A DNA stretch of 11,474 nt from CAYOLL01 sp964404765 [NCBI: uncultured Gemmatimonadota bacterium] (GTDB lineage: Bacteria; 4572-55). The notes beneath the pieces were generated by a model. The model was not told the DNA's origin and searched no databases. It was given only the letters and a program-made list of their open reading frames with translations. Below, piece after piece: positions 5,280 to 11,474 of this stretch (position 1 is the stretch's first letter; each line of letters opens with the position of its first letter). A program made the translations under genes and the position numbers. Location: positions 1-11,474 of the forward strand of contig CAYOLL010000032.1 of NCBI GenBank assembly GCA_964404765.1, read 5' to 3'.

Positions 5280-8200
5280 GCGGAATCTTCCTGCAAATTT
5301 GTATGAAGGAAGAACATTGAATAAACCCATGAACATGACTGAAATTATCCACAATCGCTATCAAATCCTGCAACGCCTGGACGAGGGCCACCCGCGCGAA
5401 GTCTACCGGGTCAGGGATCGGCTTTATCCGAACCGGCCATTGCTGCTTAAGACGCTGCGCAAGGATATGCTGGATTCGCAAGCGCTGGAAAGTTTTAAAC
5501 GCAACTTTGACGCGCTGAGCCGTTTAAAGCATCCAAACCTGGCCCGAGTTTACGATTTTAACCGGGACGAGGAGCGCCGTTTTTACTATGTGACGCGCGA
5601 TAATGTCTCTGGTGTTTCTCTGCATGATTTAGTCAAAGGCGATATTCCGTTGCCGCCGGAAATTCTGGTGGATTTGCTGGTCGATTTTTGCCGGACTATG
5701 ACCTTTATGCACAGCCGAGGCGTGCGGCATGGCAATATCAAGCTGACTAATATTTTTACGTCTGCCGCCTTGCTCGAGCCACAAACTTTAAAGCGTGACG
5801 ATCTTCAGTTAAAAGTTCTGGATTTTGGTCTGACAAATCCGGAAAACTTACCGGCGCACCACACAAAAGACACGCTGCCCCGTGTAGCCCCGGAGGCCCT
5901 GAAAGGCGAAATGGATATCCGCGCAGATATTTTTGCCGCCGGCATCGCCTTTTATGAATTGCTCACCCGCGAATCATTCTACACCGCCGAACAAACCCGC
6001 AACATACTCGAACTGCTAAAAAATGCCGGACGATTTCAACAAGCGCACGATCAGGCGCTGAATAAAGTTGCCGACCCTGTCTGGCAGGCTATTCTTGGCC
6101 GGATGACAGCGTACCTGCCAAATGACCGTTATAACGCATTTTATGAGATTTTAGCAGATGTCAATGCTCGCTTGAATTTGGCTTATCCCCCAGAAAAACC
6201 GGCTACGCTGGAAGCTTATACGCTGGGCATATCGTTTGTCGCGCGCGAGGCAGAACTGCGTCAATTGGAAGAAAGTATATCCGATCCGGCCCGGCTTACG
6301 CTTATACAAGGCAAAGCGGCTTTGGGAAAAAGTCGCTTGCTGCGTGAATTCAAAAAGCTGTGTCTGGCAAAAAGCAGGCTGTATTTAGCCGGCCAATGCC
6401 CGGCACAAATCTTGCAAACGTATGCCCCTATTACCCGGATTATCAGTAACCTTTTATATGAAACCACTGATACCGTTATCCGCCGTTATGGTCCGGAGCT
6501 TAAAAAGCTTCTGCCGGCGCATGATCGCCTGCAAATCGTAGCCGCCAGCCCGCTCTGTGACCCGCAAACCGAGCGTGGCTTGATGGTTGAAACAATGGCC
6601 ACATTTCTGCTGGAAGCCGCGGCCCAGCATACGCGAAATATTGTAATTGTTTTGGAAGACCTTCAGGATGCCGATGACGGCACATTGGCTTGTTTGTCGG
6701 AGTTGATGCTTAAAATTGCCCGTCTGTCCTTAACACAGGCCGTACCGAAAATCATCGCCAGTCTGGCGAATGACCCCGACCGAGCCGAGCCGGCGCTGCT
6801 CCGTCAGTTTATCCGCCAAGAGCGCGCCGTCGTAATTAACCTGAATCCGTTTTCGACGGGTGAGGCGCTGGGCTGCATCGAAGCTGCCTTCGGATCAAAC
6901 GGCCTGTCGCCAATGCTGCGGGAAGCCGTGCCGATTTTAAATGAAACCGTCGGTGGAAATCCCCTTTTATTCCTGGAAACCCTAAGGGCGTTGATTTATC
7001 AAGGCATCATTATTCGGACGGGTCTTAGCTGGAACATCACCAAATCCGCGCAGGAAATTCGACTGCCGCATGACGCCGACGAATTATTGCGAAGCCGTCT
7101 GGCGGCCTTGGCCTTTAATCCGGACGAAAAACTGGCGCTGCAATTATATGCTCTGTTAAGCCGGCCGGTTGATCTGGAAACCTTTCGTAAAATTGCTCAG
7201 GGTCAATTGAGCGTTGCATTTTTGGAGGGTGGTCTCATAGGCTTTTTTCATGAACTGGAGCGACTGGAAATTTTGGATACCCTTATTTTACCGGATGAAA
7301 ATGAAGCATTTTTTAGATTTCACGACCGTTTGTTGCGGCGCGTTATTTTGTCCGACATTGAGAATCCGGCGGTCTTGCAGCATCATATTGCCCGTAAGCT
7401 GGAAGATATTTATCGCTCACGCAGCAATGATTTTGTAGAAGAACTCAGTCATCATTTTGCGCTGACCGATAATGCCGGCAAAGCCCGCAATTATCTTATC
7501 AAAGCCGGCGAAAAAGCGAAGGCGCGCTTTTCCAACGAGGTCGCTTTGGCCTACTACGACCGCGCTTTGCACTTTACGAGTATGGATGATTACAAACGCC
7601 GGGCGGCTGTGCAGTGCTGCAAAGGTGAGCTTCTGGAAATGAGCGGCAAAGAAGACGAAGCGGAGACCCTCTATTCACAGGCCATTGAGCAGGCCCGGCT
7701 TAGCGGCGATCTTGCCCAGATAGCCCACGTAAAATGGCGTTTGGGGTTGCTGCAACACAAACTTAATCGAGAGGAAGATGCGCAGAAATCAATCGAAGAA
7801 GCGTTGACTATCTATCAGCAATTGAATAATGCTAAAGGTCTAAGCCAATGCTACGGCGGTCTGGGTCATATTCAACAACGTCAGGCTTGCTATGATGATG
7901 CGTTGCAGTCTTTCCGATTACAATACGCCGCAGCCGAAAAAGTAAACGATCCTAATATTTTGGGCGATACATGCGGCAATTTGAGTACAATTCTATTGAC
8001 ACGGGGGGAAGCCGACGCCGCTCTGGAGTACGCGCACAAGCGTCAGGAACTGGCCAGACAGACCGGTGATCGCCGTCGTCGCGCCGAGGCTGCCGCACAA
8101 TTGGGTGGTCTGCGGCGCTATTTGCAAGATGATACGCAGGCGATTGTCTATTATCAGGAAATGCTTGACCTGGCGCGGGAGTTAGGCGATAAACGTCTGA

Positions 8201-11200
8201 CCGGCCAGGCATTGGATAACATGGCGTTGGTGCATGAGCACTTGGGGCACTATGACGAAGCGCGCGCTTTTTATCAGCAAAATTTGACCTTGCAGCAGGA
8301 AGCCGGCAACCGTCGCCAAGTGGGTGAAATCAAAGGGAACATCGGCAAATTGTATGAAACTCAGGGCGATTTTGAATCCGCCAGAGTTCATTATGAAGAC
8401 GCACGGGTTATTACCCATGAAACCGGCGATAAAATCGGTGTCGTCCGCCTGGAGCTTTACATTGCAACTTTAGACGCGCTTCAACAACGGCATGAAGAAG
8501 CCATAAGCCATGCGAATATTGCCATCCAGGCGGCTGAAGAAAAGGATGCGGCGCTTTATAAAGCCGCGGCATTATTCGAAAAAGCGCGCAGCTTGTACGA
8601 ATTGGATCGCCATTCCGAAGCCGACCAACTTTTAAGCCAGGCTCAACCCCTGGCAGAAATGCTTAAAGCGGACGACCTGGTCTTTGCCTGTCAATTGCTG
8701 GCGGCCCGACTTCTGTTTAGCCAAACGGCCGCCAAAGCCGGCCAAAGCGCGGCCCTGGAGCAATTGCAACGCTTGATAGGCAGCCATGAGACCGATGCAA
8801 ATCGCGCCCAAATCTACCTGACGCTGTTCGAGTTGAATCCAAAATTTGAGTATGGCAAGCGGGCGCTGGAACTGTTTCAGGCGCTCCAGCAAACGCGCCC
8901 CAGATATAGCTATCAGCAGGCTGTGGCCCGGATAGAAAAAAGGCTGCGAAATTTGTCCGAAGCACCCCTCGACTCGGGGGGCGAACTGTCGCCGGGAGAG
9001 CGGGCGGAGGCCAATCTTGACCGTGTTCGCAGCAGCCTGGAGCTTCTGAAAAGCGAACTGCGCCAATTTGAAAATACCGGTGTTTCCGCCGAATACAAAA
9101 AGCTGCTGCATATCAGCAAGCAGCTCACCAGTAGTTTAACTTTTGATGATGTAGCGGCCAAAACAGTATCTTTTGGTCTGGACCTGTTGCAAGCCGATAA
9201 CGCGATGTTGATGCTTTTTGACGAAGACGGCACATTACAAAATAGCCGGGCCTTGAATAAATCCGGTCTCGAATTGCGACCAGCCGAAGTCATCCGGCTG
9301 ATGAAAGCCGTTCAAAACGCGCCGCAGTCCTTCCCCGTCCAAATCGAAATTGCCGGCGAGAATGAAGGCGGCAGAAGCTTTGGCATTATCTTTAGTCTGG
9401 CTCCGCCGCCGACCGACAGCCGGCATGATTCGGCGCTGCTGGCTTTTCGCAACAAGACGCTGGGCCTGGTGATCTTTGAAAGCCATGCCGCGTGTCACGC
9501 TTCGCGGCTTGAACTGGTGCAGGAATTTATTGATCAGGCCGTTATTGCCTTGATTAATGCTCAGCTTTATCAGCTTACCAATATTGATCCATTGACCGGT
9601 TTATACTTACGGCCCTTCTTTGATGCCAGTCTGGAAAAAGCATTACAGCGCTGTCAGCGCACCCACATGCCGCTGACCATGCTGCTGGTTAATGTGGATA
9701 CGCTCAAGCGGGTCAACGAAGACTATGGCCGTCAGGCCGGCGATGAAGTCTTAAAAGCTTTTGCCAAAGTTTTTATGCAGGCATTTCGCACCGCCGATAC
9801 TTGTGCGCGCTATTCCGGCGGGCGCTTTGCGGTGGCTCTGTCTTTAACGCCGACCCTGCGCGCTGTTGATACTGCGAAGCGGGTGATTGATCTGGTCAAT
9901 CAGCATCAATTTCCCTACGGCGATTTGAATATCAGCATCGGCATCACCAACTATCCCGAGCATTGGGATCTGGGCAAACCGCTGGCCAAGAATCCATTCG
10001 TAGCCCAGGCCGAGCAGGCGCTTAACACCGCCCAGAAAATCGGCGAGAACAACTTTGTCGTCTGGGATAAGTCGATGGCCGAAATGAAACATCTGCGCAA
10101 CATGGTCGCCAATATCCTGACCGGCAACCCGATTAAAGATTACCGCAATGTGGAGATGCTGCTCACGGCCATCAAAGACGTGAGCTCAACCCTTGATCTG
10201 GCCGAGTTGCTCGTTAAAATCATGGATATGATGCTGCGACTCAGTGACGCCGAGCGTGGTCTGCTGTTTATCTATCAAAGCGATCAGGATTTGCTCAAGA
10301 TTCGCGTAGCCCGCACCCGCAGCGGTGAAGACCTGGGCGAATCGCCCACCTACAGTCACAGCATCGTCAACAATGTTTTTGAAAGCGGCCGACCCATTTG
10401 CTTAAAAGACGTGGCGGACGAGATCGCTACCGTTAGTATGATGAATCTGGAATTGCGCTCGGTCATGTGCATTCCCATTGAAGTCAAAAATAAAAGATTT
10501 GGCGTCATCTACGTAGATGGCCATTCCAGTCTGCACGAGTTCAGCGATGCCGATTTGGCCTTTTTTCATGCGCTGAGCAGCCAGATTGCCGGCGCGATTG
10601 AAAACGCACGCCTGCATGAAGAAAGCCTGGAAATTGAACGCATCACCAATGAGTTGAATGTGGCCAGCCAAATCCAGCTGTCGTTGGTGCCGTCCAAACC
10701 GCCCGACATTCCTGGGTTGCAATTGCTCGGACGGATGGAAACCGCCAAAGCCGTCGGCGGCGACTACTACGACTACGTGCCGTCCGAAGACGGCCGCAAG
10801 CATTACATTGTGATTGGCGATGTGGCGGGTAAAGGCGTTCCGGCCAGTCTGGTGATGGTGCAGGTGCGCTCCATTTTCCATACCCTGGCCTTGCAAAACT
10901 TGTCCACCACCGATATTTTAGTCAACATGAACGAGCTGCTGTATCGCGACTTGTTGAATTTTAAAAACCCCATGTTTGTAACGATGGTGTTGATGTGCTG
11001 GGATAGTGAAACACGCATCATGACCTACACTGGCGCCGGCCATGAGCATATTTTGATTTATCGGCAAGCATCGAAAACATGTGAGGCGATTCGTTCCGGC
11101 GGTTTATGGCTGGGCATGGAAGAAGACGTGGAACCCTTTTTGAAGGAAAAAACACTGCCGCTTGAACCGGGGGATACCGTGATGCTCTACACTGACGGTG

Positions 11201-11394
11201 TTACGGAGTTTAACGACCCGGACAAAAACATGTATGGTTTTGATCGGCTGAAAGCATTTTTTGGGAAAAACGGCGCACTGCCGCCCGATCAAATGCTGGT
11301 GCGGCTTTATCTCGAATTAGGCATCTTTGCCAATGGCGCTGCGCAATGGGACGACACGACCGTGATGGTCATCAAGACGATTACGGATTCGTAA
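5269..11394 (+). CDS. Giant multidomain sensor: pseudokinase-STAND ATPase-TPR-GAF-degenerate GGDEF-GAF-SpoIIE phosphatase
   Basis: This is a 2041-residue protein counted from GTG 5269; TTG 5317 is an equally plausible start. It has no signal peptide or membrane segment, so it is probably cytoplasmic. Domains in order: (1) Ser/Thr kinase fold, 30-300. K61, N161, DFG (185-187) and APE (207-209) are present, but the glycine loop is absent (DEGHPREVY), HRD reads HGN (154-156) and the helix-C Glu appears to be Asn79. (2) STAND/AAA ATPase, 318-700: Walker A GKAALGKS (348-355), Walker B VIVLEDLQDAD and GGNPLLFLE. (3) TPRs, about 735-1210, with a strict 40-residue period from 814 to 1054. (4) Coiled segment, 1240-1270. 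(5) GAF, 1272-1432. (6) GGDEF fold, 1437-1600, with the signature changed to SGGRF (1516-1520) and Asn1475 for the first metal-binding Asp. (7) GAF, 1628-1785. (8) SpoIIE/PP2C phosphatase, 1795-2036, with GGDYYD, GDVAGKG, TDGVTE and WDDTT intact. Domains 1-5 resemble PknK-type kinases; the C-terminus resembles RsbU. The likely output is Ser/Thr dephosphorylation of a partner such as an anti-sigma-factor antagonist; that partner is not in the window. Confidence 0.93.
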   Translation: MSFRRNLPANLYEGRTLNKPMNMTEIIHNRYQILQRLDEGHPREVYRVRDRLYPNRPLLLKTLRKDMLDSQALESFKRNFDALSRLKHPNLARVYDFNRDEERRFYYVTRDNVSGVSLHDLVKGDIPLPPEILVDLLVDFCRTMTFMHSRGVRHGNIKLTNIFTSAALLEPQTLKRDDLQLKVLDFGLTNPENLPAHHTKDTLPRVAPEALKGEMDIRADIFAAGIAFYELLTRESFYTAEQTRNILELLKNAGRFQQAHDQALNKVADPVWQAILGRMTAYLPNDRYNAFYEILADVNARLNLAYPPEKPATLEAYTLGISFVAREAELRQLEESISDPARLTLIQGKAALGKSRLLREFKKLCLAKSRLYLAGQCPAQILQTYAPITRIISNLLYETTDTVIRRYGPELKKLLPAHDRLQIVAASPLCDPQTERGLMVETMATFLLEAAAQHTRNIVIVLEDLQDADDGTLACLSELMLKIARLSLTQAVPKIIASLANDPDRAEPALLRQFIRQERAVVINLNPFSTGEALGCIEAAFGSNGLSPMLREAVPILNETVGGNPLLFLETLRALIYQGIIIRTGLSWNITKSAQEIRLPHDADELLRSRLAALAFNPDEKLALQLYALLSRPVDLETFRKIAQGQLSVAFLEGGLIGFFHELERLEILDTLILPDENEAFFRFHDRLLRRVILSDIENPAVLQHHIARKLEDIYRSRSNDFVEELSHHFALTDNAGKARNYLIKAGEKAKARFSNEVALAYYDRALHFTSMDDYKRRAAVQCCKGELLEMSGKEDEAETLYSQAIEQARLSGDLAQIAHVKWRLGLLQHKLNREEDAQKSIEEALTIYQQLNNAKGLSQCYGGLGHIQQRQACYDDALQSFRLQYAAAEKVNDPNILGDTCGNLSTILLTRGEADAALEYAHKRQELARQTGDRRRRAEAAAQLGGLRRYLQDDTQAIVYYQEMLDLARELGDKRLTGQALDNMALVHEHLGHYDEARAFYQQNLTLQQEAGNRRQVGEIKGNIGKLYETQGDFESARVHYEDARVITHETGDKIGVVRLELYIATLDALQQRHEEAISHANIAIQAAEEKDAALYKAAALFEKARSLYELDRHSEADQLLSQAQPLAEMLKADDLVFACQLLAARLLFSQTAAKAGQSAALEQLQRLIGSHETDANRAQIYLTLFELNPKFEYGKRALELFQALQQTRPRYSYQQAVARIEKRLRNLSEAPLDSGGELSPGERAEANLDRVRSSLELLKSELRQFENTGVSAEYKKLLHISKQLTSSLTFDDVAAKTVSFGLDLLQADNAMLMLFDEDGTLQNSRALNKSGLELRPAEVIRLMKAVQNAPQSFPVQIEIAGENEGGRSFGIIFSLAPPPTDSRHDSALLAFRNKTLGLVIFESHAACHASRLELVQEFIDQAVIALINAQLYQLTNIDPLTGLYLRPFFDASLEKALQRCQRTHMPLTMLLVNVDTLKRVNEDYGRQAGDEVLKAFAKVFMQAFRTADTCARYSGGRFAVALSLTPTLRAVDTAKRVIDLVNQHQFPYGDLNISIGITNYPEHWDLGKPLAKNPFVAQAEQALNTAQKIGENNFVVWDKSMAEMKHLRNMVANILTGNPIKDYRNVEMLLTAIKDVSSTLDLAELLVKIMDMMLRLSDAERGLLFIYQSDQDLLKIRVARTRSGEDLGESPTYSHSIVNNVFESGRPICLKDVADEIATVSMMNLELRSVMCIPIEVKNKRFGVIYVDGHSSLHEFSDADLAFFHALSSQIAGAIENARLHEESLEIERITNELNVASQIQLSLVPSKPPDIPGLQLLGRMETAKAVGGDYYDYVPSEDGRKHYIVIGDVAGKGVPASLVMVQVRSIFHTLALQNLSTTDILVNMNELLYRDLLNFKNPMFVTMVLMCWDSETRIMTYTGAGHEHILIYRQASKTCEAIRSGGLWLGMEEDVEPFLKEKTLPLEPGDTVMLYTDGVTEFNDPDKNMYGFDRLKAFFGKNGALPPDQMLVRLYLELGIFANGAAQWDDTTVMVIKTITDS
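5306..5319 (+). promoter_or_regulatory. Strong ribosome binding site favouring an internal TTG start
   Basis: AAGGA (5306-5310, extended by AG) lies six bases before TTG 5317-5319, an ideal spacing. The GTG at 5269 has AAGGA (5253-5257) eleven bases upstream, somewhat long. Starting at TTG would remove 16 residues that precede the kinase fold, so this site may mark the true or a second start. Confidence 0.45.
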
Positions 11395-11401
11395 TTTTTT
11401 T
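11380..11401 (+). terminator. Short intrinsic terminator overlapping the giant gene's stop codon
   Basis: ATTACG (11380-11385) and CGTAAT (11390-11395) form a perfect 6-bp stem with a GATT loop, followed by Ts to 11401. The TAA stop (11392-11394) lies within the right arm, so the last codons double as terminator. The stem is short and has only two G-C pairs, so efficiency may be low. Confidence 0.5.
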
Positions 11402-11432
11402 AACAACTGATTAAAGGTGAAAACGGCTTGAA

Positions 11433-11470
11433 TACCCCGTAGGGGTAAACTGTTTGTAGTAAAAACAAAC
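11433..11470. repeat. Two adjacent hairpins, possible intergenic repeat element
   Basis: TACCCC (11433-11438) pairs with GGGGTA (11442-11447) around GTA. GTTTGT (11452-11457) pairs with ACAAAC (11465-11470) around seven bases. There is no T-run, so it is not a clear terminator. The CCCCGTAGGGG phrase resembles widespread short palindromic intergenic repeats. The window ends just after, so the right boundary is unknown. Confidence 0.4.
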
Positions 11471-11474
11471 CGCG

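Noticed and set aside
8632-9111. Long minus-strand ORF (159 codons) inside the giant gene
   Set aside because: It is a shadow frame of the TPR and coiled region; the plus-strand frame has clear domain homology throughout.

Overview
The window suggests a Gram-negative bacterium of moderate GC. A signal-peptide-bearing beta-barrel protein implies an outer membrane. The very large kinase/ATPase/TPR/GAF/phosphatase protein and the AACCTTGCGAAGGTT- and AAACCCTAA-type intergenic palindromes remind me of the Calditrichota/KSB1/Ignavibacteria side of the FCB bacteria. That placement is from memory and tentative; no RNA gene is present to test it.

Layout. (1) 1-666, plus: the 3' end of purL, a housekeeping purine gene, convergent with what follows. 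(2) 709-2296, minus: an AT-rich DUF3644/HEPN-type gene with an R-x4-H RNase-like motif, preceded in transcription order by a small XRE regulator whose N-terminus looks like a CopG-type antitoxin. This could be a toxin-antitoxin or defence pair. (3) 2358-4510, minus: an OpgC-type membrane acyltransferase gene joined by an ATGA overlap to a duplicated Trp/Tyr-rich beta-barrel protein. A Fur-box-like palindrome lies at the start of the acyltransferase gene. (4) 4511-5268: about 760 bases without a credible gene but rich in palindromes, with a plus-strand intrinsic terminator that has no visible gene to terminate. (5) 5269-11394, plus: one 2041-codon gene encoding a pseudokinase, STAND-type ATPase, 40-residue TPRs, GAF, degenerate GGDEF, second GAF and a SpoIIE/PP2C phosphatase. 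It has its own promoter-like sequence and a small terminator overlapping the stop codon. (6) 11395-11474: a short tail with two hairpins.

How the genes may work together. The minus-strand block from 4510 to 709 is nearly continuous, with gaps of -4, 61 and 67 bases, so some co-transcription is possible. The two halves (envelope glycan acylation plus barrel; regulator plus HEPN protein) look functionally unrelated. The giant protein seems self-contained: two enzyme folds (kinase, diguanylate cyclase) have lost key residues while the phosphatase keeps its metal-binding motifs. The simplest reading is a multi-input sensor whose output is dephosphorylation of a target encoded elsewhere, probably an anti-sigma-factor-antagonist type protein.
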